Shown: positions 1 through 7,490 of the stretch, one piece after another | How positions within the stretch are numbered: the first letter of the stretch is position 1 | How the letters are laid out: the number at the start of each line of letters is the position of its first letter | Assembly (NCBI RefSeq): GCF_003048375.1 | Contig: NZ_CP021642.1 | Span: 1,178,001-1,242,000 of the forward strand | Length of the DNA: 64,000 nucleotides | Source of the DNA: Campylobacter concisus | Lineage (GTDB): Bacteria; Campylobacterota; Campylobacteria; Campylobacterales; Campylobacteraceae | Direction: 5' to 3' | The notes under the pieces: generated by a model | Database searches by the model: none | Told to the model about the DNA's origin: nothing | The model's input: only the letters and a program-made list of their open reading frames with translations | Made by a program: the position numbers and the translations under genes

Positions 1-623
1 AATTTAGGCGAAGTCCTTGAGAGTTCTACTTTTATGCCTAAATTTTTATCTGTAAAAACTTTTCTAATGACCGCTTTTACCACGTCACCTACTTTAAATT
101 TCTCGCCTTTTATGCGGTTTTTACGTGGCAAGATGGCACGAAGCTCATCTATCTCGATAAAGGTGTTTTCGTCGTTATCAACCCTAACAACCGGACCAAA
201 GACCATGTGACCGCTCATCTCGTTATATTTTTGTAAAATTTTCTCTTCAACTAGGCGCTGGATGTGATACTCAAGCTCCTTGTGAAGCGTTTGAGCCGCG
301 GTTCTGCCAAGGTTATCAAGGCTTAGCTCGTAAGTGAGCTCGTCGCCGATCTCTACGCCACTATCTATCTTTTTAGCCTCTTTTAAGCTTAAAAAGTGCT
401 CATTGTCTTCAGCAAGCCTCTCATCGTCGTTTGCTACGATTGAAATTTTTTGATAAAGCTTTAAATTTTTATTCGCATCGATACTTACATCATATTCATA
501 ATTTTCGCCATAAACCCTTTTTGCAGTGTTTATCAAGGCTCTTATGACGCGCTCTTTTACATCTTCTATCTCTAAATTTTTCTCATTTGCAATTGACTCT
601 ATAATGTCTGATATTCTTTCCAT
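1..623 (-). CDS. nusA: Transcription termination/antitermination factor NusA, N-terminal part (runs off the window)
   Basis: Reading the minus strand from the ATG at 623 gives an unbroken frame of about 207 residues beginning MERISDIIESIANEKN, typical of epsilonproteobacterial NusA. The visible part holds the RNA-polymerase-binding N-terminal domain and the start of the S1 RNA-binding domain (GHMVFGPVVRVDND, then a GDVVKAVIRKV strand). The S1 remainder and the KH domains lie beyond the window edge. NusA binds RNA polymerase and nascent RNA and modulates pausing, termination and antitermination in the cytoplasm. It is transcribed away from the HP0268/miaB operon from a shared 172-bp intergenic region. 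The family call is from recognised sequence; the truncation is only the window edge. Confidence 0.9.
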   Translation of the reverse strand, partial: MERISDIIESIANEKNLEIEDVKERVIRALINTAKRVYGENYEYDVSIDANKNLKLYQKISIVANDDERLAEDNEHFLSLKEAKKIDSGVEIGDELTYELSLDNLGRTAAQTLHKELEYHIQRLVEEKILQKYNEMSGHMVFGPVVRVDNDENTFIEIDELRAILPRKNRIKGEKFKVGDVVKAVIRKVFTDKNLGIKVELSRTSPK

Positions 624-674
624 TTTTTCTCCATTGTGACGATAAATTTCGGGGATTTTTCGTGAAGTTTTGAA

Positions 675-680
675 ATTATA
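675..680 (-). promoter_or_regulatory. Probable -10 element for nusA
   Basis: On the minus strand the sequence TTATGTATAATTTC carries a consensus TATAAT 52 bases upstream of the nusA start. As usual in Campylobacter no clear -35 box is seen. Confidence 0.5.
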
Positions 681-753
681 CATAAGCCATACTTTTAATA
701 AGATTAAGCTTGTTATTAACTTTTATTTAATCCATTTTTTATGATGATTTTGA

Positions 754-759
754 TATATT
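754..759 (+). promoter_or_regulatory. Probable -10 element for the HP0268-family/miaB operon
   Basis: TATATT preceded by TTTTGA lies 37 bases upstream of the ATG at 796, with AAAGGA as ribosome binding site between them. T-rich blocks upstream (TTTTTTATGATGATTT) fit the periodic T pattern of Campylobacter sigma-70 promoters. Confidence 0.5.
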
Positions 760-795
760 GACCGATTAAAATTTAAGATTTTGAAAGGATTAAAA

Positions 796-1038
796 ATGGA
801 GCTAAAACTTGCAAGAGCCGAATTAGACGCAAAACCAAAAACGATTTCACTAGAAAAGATAGAGGCAGCTGTCGAAAAAGAAGGTCAGAAAATTTTCTAT
901 TTTGATAAAGAAAACACACACAAACAACTAATCGCCTTAGTCGAGCACTTTGAAGAAAAAGGACTAAGCGTTTATCACAGAACCGTGAAATACGGCCTTG
1001 ATGATAGCGATTATATGTATGAAGTGCATATACTTTAA
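796..1038 (+). CDS. HP0268-family small protein (possible nicking nuclease)
   Basis: The 80-aa product matches in length and pattern the H. pylori HP0268 family: an IFYFDKEN segment near residue 34, an H-K-x2 stretch, and a C-terminal YMYEVHIL resembling the family's YELHII ending. H. pylori HP0268 has been described as a small protein with nicking endonuclease and RNase activity; whether that holds here is inference. The reading frame stays open upstream to 781, but the ATG at 796 sits eight bases after AAAGGA and gives the family length, so I use it. The stop codon shares one base with the start of miaB, so the two genes are probably translationally coupled, the same adjacency as I recall in Helicobacter and C. 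jejuni. Confidence 0.75.
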   Translation: MELKLARAELDAKPKTISLEKIEAAVEKEGQKIFYFDKENTHKQLIALVEHFEEKGLSVYHRTVKYGLDDSDYMYEVHIL

Positions 1039-2339
1039 TGAGTAAAAAACTCTTTATCCAAACTCTAGGTTGTGCTATGAATGTTCGTGACAGCGAGCAT
1101 ATCATAGCCGAGCTCTCACAAAAAGAAGACTACTCCTTAACACAAAACATTGAAGAAGCTGATTTAATCCTTATAAATACCTGCTCAGTTCGTGAAAAGC
1201 CAGTTCACAAGCTCTTTAGCGAGGTCGGAGCTTTTGAAAAAGCCAAAAAAAGAGGTGCAAAGATAGGCGTTTGTGGCTGCACTGCAAGCCATTTGGGTAG
1301 TGAAATTTTTAAGCGCGCACCTTATGTTGATTTTGTTCTTGGCGCAAGAAATGTTAGCAAGATCACAAAGGCTGTAAATACGCCTAAATTTATCTCAACC
1401 GATATCAACCACGACGAGAGCGAATACGCATTTGGCGAGTTTAGAGGCTCGCCATACAAAAGCCACATCAACATCTCGATCGGCTGCGATAAAAAATGCA
1501 CCTACTGTATCGTCCCGCACACCAGAGGCGATGAAATTTCTATCCCTTCAAGCCTCATCTTAAAAGAGGTAGAAAAGGCCGCAAAAAGCGGTGCAAAAGA
1601 GATATTTTTACTAGGACAAAATGTCAATAACTACGGCAAAAGATTTTCAGGCGTGCAAGAAAATATCGATTTTAGCGACCTATTAGTAAAGATAAGCGAG
1701 ATAGAGGGCCTTGAGAGGATAAGATTTACAAGCCCGCACCCACTTCATATGGATGATAAATTTCTTGAAATTTTCACAAACAACCCAAAAATTTGCAAGT
1801 CTATGCACATGCCACTTCAAAGCGGAAACACCAAAGTTTTGCGTGAAATGAAGCGCGGATACACAAAAGAGTGGTTTCTAGACCGCGCGCTAAGACTTAG
1901 AAAGATGTGTCCAGATGTGAGCATCTCAACTGATATCATCGTCGCATTTCCGGGCGAAAGTGATAGCGAGTTTGAAGATACGATGGACGTACTTGAACAA
2001 GTTAGATTTGAGCAAATTTTTAGCTTTAAGTATTCGCCTCGTCCGCTTACAAAGGCAGCTACTTTTACAAATCAAATAGACGACAAGACCGCTTCAGAAA
2101 GGCTAACGCGCCTGCAAAATCGCCATAGCGAAATTTTAGACGAGATCGTGGCGGCACAAAAAGATAAAATTTTTGATGTATATTTTGAAGAGCTAAGAGC
2201 AAACGGCGGCGTTGCTGGGCGAAGTTTTAACAACTTTTTAGTTCAAGTTGATGGCAGCGAGGAGCTTCTTGGCACTACGCAAAAAGTAAAGATCACAAAC
2301 CCAAAACGAATGGTTTTGTATGGCGAGCTGCAAATTTAA
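1038..2339 (+). CDS. miaB: tRNA-2-methylthio-N6-dimethylallyladenosine synthase
   Basis: This 433-aa radical-SAM methylthiotransferase adds the 2-methylthio group to i6A37 of tRNAs reading UNN codons. The N-terminal MTTase domain supplies cysteines C12, C49 and C81 for the auxiliary 4Fe-4S cluster. The radical-SAM motif CxxxCxxC is C150-C154-C157 within [16 protein letters not shown], and a TRAM RNA-binding domain fills the last 60 residues or so. GQNVNNYG and PLQSGN are MiaB signatures that separate it from RimO, whose gene is at 11842-13152. The start ATG overlaps the previous stop (TAATG), and the 3' end overlaps the following acyltransferase gene by 20 bases. Intact and of normal length. 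Confidence 0.96.
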   Translation: MSKKLFIQTLGCAMNVRDSEHIIAELSQKEDYSLTQNIEEADLILINTCSVREKPVHKLFSEVGAFEKAKKRGAKIGVCGCTASHLGSEIFKRAPYVDFVLGARNVSKITKAVNTPKFISTDINHDESEYAFGEFRGSPYKSHINISIGCDKKCTYCIVPHTRGDEISIPSSLILKEVEKAAKSGAKEIFLLGQNVNNYGKRFSGVQENIDFSDLLVKISEIEGLERIRFTSPHPLHMDDKFLEIFTNNPKICKSMHMPLQSGNTKVLREMKRGYTKEWFLDRALRLRKMCPDVSISTDIIVAFPGESDSEFEDTMDVLEQVRFEQIFSFKYSPRPLTKAATFTNQIDDKTASERLTRLQNRHSEILDEIVAAQKDKIFDVYFEELRANGGVAGRSFNNFLVQVDGSEELLGTTQKVKITNPKRMVLYGELQI

Positions 2340-3099
2340 AAACACCCTTGAAAAGCTCGCCACGAGCGTTGGCGTCTTTTTCATCTACATTTTGATGTGG
2401 CTCATTTTTCTAACCTGCAAAAAGAGCTACACTCCAAATTTCTTGCCACAAAATGGCTGCGTCGTCGTCTTTTGGCACGGCAGGCTTAGCTTTATGAGCT
2501 TTGCTTACAGACGCTGGTGGAGCAGCCAAAACAGAAAACAAGGCAAGGTGATAATAAGCGACCACAAAGATGGCGAGCTCATCACCAGAATAATCAAATT
2601 TTTTGGCATCGGTACCATTAGAGGCAGTAGCTCAAAAGGCGGTGCAAGGGCGCTTATAGAGGCTCTAAGAGAGATAAAACAAGGCCACGACGTCATCATC
2701 ACGCCAGATGGCCCACGCGGTCCAAGACACAGCGTCGCAGACGGAGCTGCGGTGATCGCGCAAAAGTCGTCTTGCGAAATTTATGCTCTAAATTTCGAAG
2801 CAAACTCGTTTTGGGAGTTTAAAAGCTGGGACAAGATGATACTTCCAAAGCCATTTTCAACTATAAATTTTAGTCTCTCAGCCCCTTTTAGCGTGGCAAA
2901 TTTAGAACAAAAAGAGGCAAAAGAGAAGATACAAAATGAGCTTTGGCGGGCCTCGCAAAATGACGGCGGCAAGAGCGCAGAGCAAAATAAAGAGGACTTT
3001 AGGTCAAATTTAAAAATTTGGTGGAAAAAATATGCACATAAAAATCCGCAAATAAGCGATGATATAAGAGAAATTTTGGACGAAATTTATGAAAAATAA
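2320..3099 (+). CDS. DUF374 lysophospholipid-acyltransferase-like protein
   Basis: The 259-aa protein has one N-terminal hydrophobic segment (about residues 14-32) and a full DUF374 core: FWHGR near residue 52, SDHKDGELI near 80, IRGSSSKGG near 98 and TPDGPRGPR near 125. WHGR takes the place of the HxxxxD motif seen in glycerol-phosphate acyltransferases, so acyl transfer to a lipid or lipid A precursor at the inner membrane is likely but unproven. No substrate can be read from the sequence. It overlaps miaB by 20 bases and the next gene by 11, so it belongs to the same operon. Confidence 0.8.
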   Translation: MASCKFKNTLEKLATSVGVFFIYILMWLIFLTCKKSYTPNFLPQNGCVVVFWHGRLSFMSFAYRRWWSSQNRKQGKVIISDHKDGELITRIIKFFGIGTIRGSSSKGGARALIEALREIKQGHDVIITPDGPRGPRHSVADGAAVIAQKSSCEIYALNFEANSFWEFKSWDKMILPKPFSTINFSLSAPFSVANLEQKEAKEKIQNELWRASQNDGGKSAEQNKEDFRSNLKIWWKKYAHKNPQISDDIREILDEIYEK

Positions 3100-3535
3100 A
3101 ATTTCTATCTTTATAGCCATTTTTATAATAGCTTTGTTTGGGCTATTTTTTTACAGCGACAACTCCTATAAACTCGCTCTTGAAGCGAAATTTTACTACG
3201 AGAGCAAAGAGTATGAAAAGGCTATAAATTTAAGCCAAAAAGCCCTTGATCTTGATGCTTACAATAAGATGGCAGCCACCACGCTTAATCAAAGCAATGC
3301 AGCTATGAAATTTAGCTCATACATAAAAAACGGCAAAGAGTATTTAGAGCGCATCAAAAAAATGAGCCAAAATGGCGTCAGTAAGGCTGATAATGAGCGC
3401 ATCAAAATGATGTGTGATGTGATGATAGAGGATTTTGAAAGCTTAAAGAATTCTGCACTGCTTGATGAGGAGCTAAAAAGCGAAGCTCTGAAGATGAAAG
3501 AGGCGTTTGCAAAACTAAAAAACGAGCTGTTTTAA
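3089..3535 (+). CDS. Small membrane-anchored TPR-like protein
   Basis: The 148-aa protein starts MKNK and has a hydrophobic helix at residues 5-23 that could be an anchor or uncleaved signal. A TPR-like helix pair follows (ALEAKFYYESKEYEKAINLS, then QKALDLDAYNKMA), and the rest is charged helix. The long arm is probably periplasmic. It is the last gene of the tight HP0268-miaB-DUF374 run and lies 60 bases before the PilM-like gene, so it may act with either group. TPRs mediate protein contacts; no enzyme motif is visible. I cannot name a family. Confidence 0.55.
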   Translation: MKNKISIFIAIFIIALFGLFFYSDNSYKLALEAKFYYESKEYEKAINLSQKALDLDAYNKMAATTLNQSNAAMKFSSYIKNGKEYLERIKKMSQNGVSKADNERIKMMCDVMIEDFESLKNSALLDEELKSEALKMKEAFAKLKNELF

Positions 3536-3550
3536 ACTTATTTAATCCCT

Positions 3551-3563
3551 TTTTGGCTAACAT
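3551..3563 (+). promoter_or_regulatory. Candidate promoter box before the PilMNO-like trio
   Basis: TTTTGGCTAACAT closely resembles the TTTTGGCTA(A/T)AAT box seen at five other gene starts in this window. It lies 33 bases before the ATG at 3596. An alternative -10 is ATAATG at 3571-3576. The match is imperfect, so this is tentative. Confidence 0.35.
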
Positions 3564-3595
3564 ATCAAAAATAATGCACTAAATTTAGGAGAGTT

Positions 3596-4600
3596 ATGTC
3601 TTTTAGCATCAAAAAGCTTTTTTCAAACCTTTTCTTAAGCGCCGTGATCGAGGGCAATGAGTGCGTTTTTTACGGTCAGGTCTTTAGAAATGGCAAGCTT
3701 ATAAAAACCATAAATGCTAAATTTACAGACATAAGCATCGATGGTGTCGATGAAAAAGTTTTAAAATACATAGAAGAGCAAGAAAAGACATATTTTGGCG
3801 TCTATGTTTCGCTCTTTTTTAACGACGACTCACAAGGTGCGCTGCCTACTGCTAACTTTGACGAGTATAAAAATTTTAACATCAACACGCAAAATTTAAC
3901 CAGCCTTGTGATGCAAGATAGCTGGAGCATATATGCAAATTTAAATGCTATAAGAAGATATAAGAACCTCTTTGGGCAAGGCAGCGTTGATCTTATCTAC
4001 TCGCCTATCGCCCTGCTCTTTCACGAGCTTTTAAAGCGTGGAATTTCGCCAAAAACCACGCTATATCTCTACATCCACTCGCACTCTTTTGCGCTTGCGA
4101 TATTTAAAGATAAGCAGATGAAGCTCTCTACGTTTTTAAATATGAGTGACGCTGAAGAGGGCAACGAAGAGATCGAAAGCCTAAAAGAAGAGGATATAAC
4201 AGACATAGATAACCTCATCGTAAAAGAAGAAGATGGCGCAACGGCGCTTGATGATTTTAAGAGTTTGGATGATTTCTTAAGCGATGATAAACCAAAAGAA
4301 TTTGAAGATCTAAACTACGAGCTAAACATGCCAGCTTCGACAAATGTCGAGAAGTCAGTGGCGATCTTTGGGCGCGATATGAAGATGTTTGACTACATCG
4401 CAAAAGCTATGAAAGAATTTTATGAAAATCCAATCTACGGCGGCGATTTTATCGAGCAGATCATCGTTTTTGAAAACACAAAAACAAGTGCGACCTTTTT
4501 ACAATACCTGCAATCAGAGCTATTTGTGGAGACATCAAGCTATCCGATCAACACAAATCACATCATGAATGAGATCATGCAAGAAGAGATAACACTATGA
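3596..4600 (+). CDS. Putative PilM-position protein of a type II secretion/type IV pilus-like platform
   Basis: The 334-aa soluble protein has no signal peptide or membrane segment. It begins after a good AGGAG site and ends in a 4-base overlap with a gene whose product looks like PilN; a PilO-like gene follows. In type IV pilus and type II secretion loci the cytoplasmic actin-like PilM/GspL-N protein precedes PilN and PilO, so position and topology suggest that role. I cannot recognise clear actin-fold phosphate motifs, so homology is not shown. Residues of about 183-245 form a very acidic low-complexity insert (EEGNEEIESLKEED, then DDFKSLDDFLSDD), likely a linker or binding arm. Homologues sit in the same place beside miaB in C. 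jejuni as I recall, annotated hypothetical. Confidence 0.5.
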   Translation: MSFSIKKLFSNLFLSAVIEGNECVFYGQVFRNGKLIKTINAKFTDISIDGVDEKVLKYIEEQEKTYFGVYVSLFFNDDSQGALPTANFDEYKNFNINTQNLTSLVMQDSWSIYANLNAIRRYKNLFGQGSVDLIYSPIALLFHELLKRGISPKTTLYLYIHSHSFALAIFKDKQMKLSTFLNMSDAEEGNEEIESLKEEDITDIDNLIVKEEDGATALDDFKSLDDFLSDDKPKEFEDLNYELNMPASTNVEKSVAIFGRDMKMFDYIAKAMKEFYENPIYGGDFIEQIIVFENTKTSATFLQYLQSELFVETSSYPINTNHIMNEIMQEEITL

Positions 4601-5118
4601 AATTTAGCTTCATCACTCCAGAACCAAGACCGCTTCTATCTATCTTTAGTAAGCTCTGGCTAAGCCTTATCGGCTTTGTCTTTGTGGTGCTTTTGGTGGC
4701 AAATTTCTTCATCGTTTATAAAAACTACTCAACCAAGAAAAATATAGAATTCCTAGCAAATGAGCAAAAAGAGCTTAGCCAAAAGATAGTCACTACGGAT
4801 GAAATTTCAGCCAAGCTTGCCGTGCAGATAGACTCTGCAAACGACATCTTTACGTCAAATTCTATCCTAAAGCAAAGCCTGCACAACCTTTTTGACCTTG
4901 TGCCTGATAGCATCACGCTTGAAGAGGTTTTTATGGACAAAAACTCACTCATCATCCGCGGCATAACGCCAACAAAGGATGTCTTTAACCAGCTCTTAGC
5001 CTCGCCGCTAAGGTCGATTTTCACCACGTCAAACACTAGCTTTTATCAGAGCAAAAACGGCTGGTACGGCTTTATAAGCACAAATAAGATTGATAATTCT
5101 GAGGGATATAATGAGTAA
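4597..5118 (+). CDS. PilN-like bitopic inner-membrane protein
   Basis: The 173-aa product has the PilN layout: a short cytoplasmic N-terminus, one transmembrane helix at about residues 19-40, a coiled coil (about 48-75), then a small alpha/beta domain. That domain shows the PilN/GspL-C pattern, with LVPDSITLEEV, then NSLIIRGITP, then VFNQLLASPL. PilN pairs with PilO in the inner-membrane platform of type IV pili and competence pseudopili. The call rests on my reading of the PF05137-like pattern plus gene order, not on a search. It overlaps its upstream neighbour by 4 bases and the downstream gene by 8. Confidence 0.6.
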   Translation: MKFSFITPEPRPLLSIFSKLWLSLIGFVFVVLLVANFFIVYKNYSTKKNIEFLANEQKELSQKIVTTDEISAKLAVQIDSANDIFTSNSILKQSLHNLFDLVPDSITLEEVFMDKNSLIIRGITPTKDVFNQLLASPLRSIFTTSNTSFYQSKNGWYGFISTNKIDNSEGYNE

Positions 5119-5647
5119 AAAAGATACGAGCTTAGAAAAAATCGACCCAGTAAAGCTTTTACTTTTTATATTTGCTTTTATCATAGTTTGCTTCATTATG
5201 ATATTTGGCTTTATCGTGCCAAACATAAAAGAATTTAAAAACCTCTCAAGACAAAACTACTCGCAAACCTCATCATACACGAAGGTAAAAAATGAATTTG
5301 AAGCTAAATTTAAAGCACTTGAGGCGACAAGACAAAAAGATGGTGCTATCATCTTGGCTTATGATACAGCTTTTGATAAGGATAAATTTATAAATTTCGC
5401 ATCGCAATTTTTTAGCGAAGTGAGCCTTAGCAAGATAGAAGAAGGCGAGAATAACGCAACTGAGAAGTTCTTTAGATACCGCCTAAATGTCACTAGCTCA
5501 CTAAAAACCCCACAAAAATTTTATGACTTTTTAGACGCGCTTAGTAGCTATGACAGCATCATAAAAGCCGAATTTCCTATCGTCATGAAAGGCGAAAATG
5601 ACAAAATCCACACAACCTTTAACATAAAAGTTTTTGGATTGAAGTAA
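5111..5647 (+). CDS. PilO-like bitopic inner-membrane protein
   Basis: The frame is open from 5090, but the ATG at 5111 follows GAGGG at the right distance and overlaps the previous stop (ATGAGTAA), so I take it: 178 aa beginning MSKKDTSLEK. One transmembrane helix (about residues 19-41) is followed by a coiled-coil region and a C-terminal alpha/beta domain whose YDFLDALSSYDSIIKAE stretch fits the PilO pattern of a helix before a strand near the end. With the PilN-like gene this would form the periplasmic heterodimer of a pilus or pseudopilus platform. The assignment depends mostly on context. Confidence 0.55.
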   Translation: MSKKDTSLEKIDPVKLLLFIFAFIIVCFIMIFGFIVPNIKEFKNLSRQNYSQTSSYTKVKNEFEAKFKALEATRQKDGAIILAYDTAFDKDKFINFASQFFSEVSLSKIEEGENNATEKFFRYRLNVTSSLKTPQKFYDFLDALSSYDSIIKAEFPIVMKGENDKIHTTFNIKVFGLK

Positions 5648-5659
5648 TTAAATTTAATA

Positions 5660-6140
5660 AATTTCTCCACATAAAATTAAAACTGCACCGCTTCTTAGCA
5701 AATACTTGGATATAAAAAAGCTAGAGCCATCTCTGCTACAAGAGGTCAAACAAGCTCTTACACGCAGATGCTGGCACACAAAGCGAGGTTGCAAAACTAT
5801 GTGAAGAGCTTCAAACCAAGATCATAATGGCGACAAAAGATATTCTTGAAAGCAGGATCAAATTTAAAGAAATTTACGAATACGATATGAAGAGCAAGCA
5901 GCTTTTCAAAAATGGTGAAGAGGTACAGATGCCAAAAAATGAGGCAAAACTCTTCTTTTTGCTCGTGAGTAATATAAAAAAGTGGTGAGTTACGAAGTGA
6001 TAGAAAACTATGTCTGGGGTGAAAAATCGATGAGCAACGAAGCCCTTAGAATGACTATCAAAAAGATAAGGGCAAAAACTGACGCCGACCTCATCAAAAA
6101 CATCTCAGGTGTGGGATATAGACTTAGTGGATTAAACTAA
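5660..6140 (+). pseudogene. Broken OmpR/PhoB-type response regulator remnant
   Basis: The 3' half encodes a winged-helix output domain: IYEYDMKSKQLFKNGEEVQM, then PKNEAKLFFLLV, VVSYEVIENYVWGE, NEALRMTIKKIRAK, and the closing GVGYRLSGLN before TAA at 6138-6140. The frame breaks twice. At about 5760-5762 the frame reading LLQEVKQALT must shift one base to continue as ADAGTQSEVAKL. At the A run 5976-5981 six As give a stop, where seven would restore NIKKVVSYEV. No receiver domain with phospho-acceptor Asp is found upstream; only about 35 residues of linker-like sequence precede the first break. It is therefore a decaying gene or, for the A run, possibly a sequencing error. The DNA-binding part would otherwise be intact. 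Confidence 0.75.
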
Positions 6141-6147
6141 ATTTAAC

Positions 6148-6181
6148 TTTGTGTAGCTTTTATAAATTTAAGCTACACAAA
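6148..6181. terminator. Hairpin terminator between convergent units
   Basis: TTTGTGTAGCTT pairs with AAGCTACACAAA around a 10-base AT loop, a 12-bp stem. It lies between the regulator remnant (plus) and the end of the lipoprotein gene (minus) and could serve both directions. Confidence 0.7.
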
Positions 6182-6184
6182 TTC

Positions 6185-6808
6185 TTACTTTTTATCCACG
6201 CATTTGCCAAGTTGGCAGGCTCTTTTATAAAGTGCGTCCGCCTTTGTTTCATCGCCGCTTAGCTTCGCAAGCAAGAAGCAAGACTGCGCATACTCAAGCT
6301 CGCAGCTCTTTGCCAAAAGCCTTAGCACCCTAGCCTCGGCCTTAGTTCTATCTATCTTATGAGTTTTTAAATTTTCGCTTTCGATGTATGACTTTAGCCC
6401 CATAGCCTCGTTGTAGCAGCCAACGCCGTCGCCACTATCGCAAGCAAGTTTATAAAGTTTTAGAGCCTTTTCTAGATCTTTTTGCTCCTCAACCAGCCCT
6501 TGCTCGTAAATTTGACCCAAATTTGAGCACGCCGTTGCAAGCCCAGCATTGCAAGCCTTTTCGTAGTAGCCTTTTGCCTTTACGAAGTCCTTTTCGTTGC
6601 TAAAATTTACAGCTAAGTTGTTGCAGTCGATGCTATTTCCGCTCTCGCAGTTTTGCACCATCTTCTCTTTTTCAAGCTCAAGACGCTCTGCCCTAGCCTC
6701 CTCATTACTTTGCCAAAAGCCAAAGCTCACCATCTTTTGCCACGACCAGCAGCCACTTAGCATAAAGCTAGCAGCTACGATAAGCCCGAAATTTAAAACT
6801 TTTTTCAC
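6185..6808 (-). CDS. Cysteine-paired Sel1/Hcp-like repeat lipoprotein
   Basis: The 207-aa protein has a lipoprotein signal with lipobox LSGC at about residues 17-20. Sel1-like repeats follow, each carrying a C-x7-C pair of the Helicobacter cysteine-rich (Hcp) type: CESGNSIDC, CNAGLATAC, CDSGDGVGC and CELEYAQSC, with a last degenerate CQLGKC. In Hcp proteins these pairs form one disulfide per repeat. That predicts a periplasmic solenoid tethered to a membrane; its ligand is unknown. It is the last gene of a four-gene minus operon, 12 bases after a paralogue of the same type. One repeat has a longer insertion (about residues 137-160), so the array is irregular. Confidence 0.8.
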   Translation of the reverse strand: MKKVLNFGLIVAASFMLSGCWSWQKMVSFGFWQSNEEARAERLELEKEKMVQNCESGNSIDCNNLAVNFSNEKDFVKAKGYYEKACNAGLATACSNLGQIYEQGLVEEQKDLEKALKLYKLACDSGDGVGCYNEAMGLKSYIESENLKTHKIDRTKAEARVLRLLAKSCELEYAQSCFLLAKLSGDETKADALYKRACQLGKCVDKK

Positions 6809-6820
6809 TTATTTTCCTGC

Positions 6821-7480
6821 TTACATGCCAAGCTTTGCGCCTAGTCTTTTCATCTGTGGGCACGCCTTGTTTAAACCACGAAAGCAAGCGACTTTGTAAA
6901 TTCCATAAGCTCTCTTTTCATCCTTGTTCATACCAAGACCTAGCTCATACATCGCACCGATATTTGCGCAGCTTGGGAGATCTCCAGCGTTGCAAGCGTT
7001 TGTGTAGGCCTCCATCGCTAGATAGTAGTCTTGTTTTACGATCTCGCCCTTGCGGTAGGCGTTTCCTAGGTGGTAGCAAGCTTGTACGCCGCCACTGTTG
7101 CAGCTATCTTTGTAAATTTCGACCGCTTTTTTTGGATCTTTTTTCACGCCAAGGCCGTTTTCATAGAGTGTGCCAAGGTTTGAGCAAGCAAGCTGCACCT
7201 TCGCATCGCAAGCCTTTTTGTAGTTTGCGTAGGCATTGTCATACTCTTTCATAAGCTCAAAATTTACACCCAAATCGTTGCAAGCTTCAGCATCGCCGCT
7301 CTCGCACTTTGGTGTTAAAAGATCGATGGCATTTTTTGAAATTTGCTCTTTGTTTTGCACCACCTTTTCGTCCTTTGGTTGTTGCCATGAGTCATCTTGC
7401 TTTGGCGTCTCTCCGATGCCGATCACGTTTAAGCAGCCTGTGAAAAATAGAGCAGTTAAAAGTAGTAGATATTTTTTCAT
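6821..7480 (-). CDS. Cysteine-paired Sel1/Hcp-like repeat lipoprotein
   Basis: The frame is open from 7513, but the ATG at 7480 follows AAGGAC and begins a proper signal (MKKYLLLLTALFFTGC), so the 219-aa form is preferred. The lipobox is FTGC. Five regular 36-residue Sel1 repeats carry C-x7-C pairs: CESGDAEAC, CDAKVQLAC, CNSGGVQAC, CNAGDLPSC and CFRGLNKAC. LGVKKDPKKAVEIYK and LGMNKDEKRAYGIYK show the typical second helix. It is expected to be a lipid-anchored periplasmic scaffold with one disulfide per repeat. It lies between an RclA-like flavoprotein gene (10 bases upstream) and a paralogue (12 bases downstream), so the three are probably co-transcribed. Confidence 0.82.
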   Translation of the reverse strand: MKKYLLLLTALFFTGCLNVIGIGETPKQDDSWQQPKDEKVVQNKEQISKNAIDLLTPKCESGDAEACNDLGVNFELMKEYDNAYANYKKACDAKVQLACSNLGTLYENGLGVKKDPKKAVEIYKDSCNSGGVQACYHLGNAYRKGEIVKQDYYLAMEAYTNACNAGDLPSCANIGAMYELGLGMNKDEKRAYGIYKVACFRGLNKACPQMKRLGAKLGM

Positions 7481-7490
7481 TTTTGTCCTT

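Noticed and set aside
773-1105. 110-codon frame antisense to the HP0268-family gene
   Set aside because: Covers a recognised gene and its promoter, and the product has no recognisable pattern.
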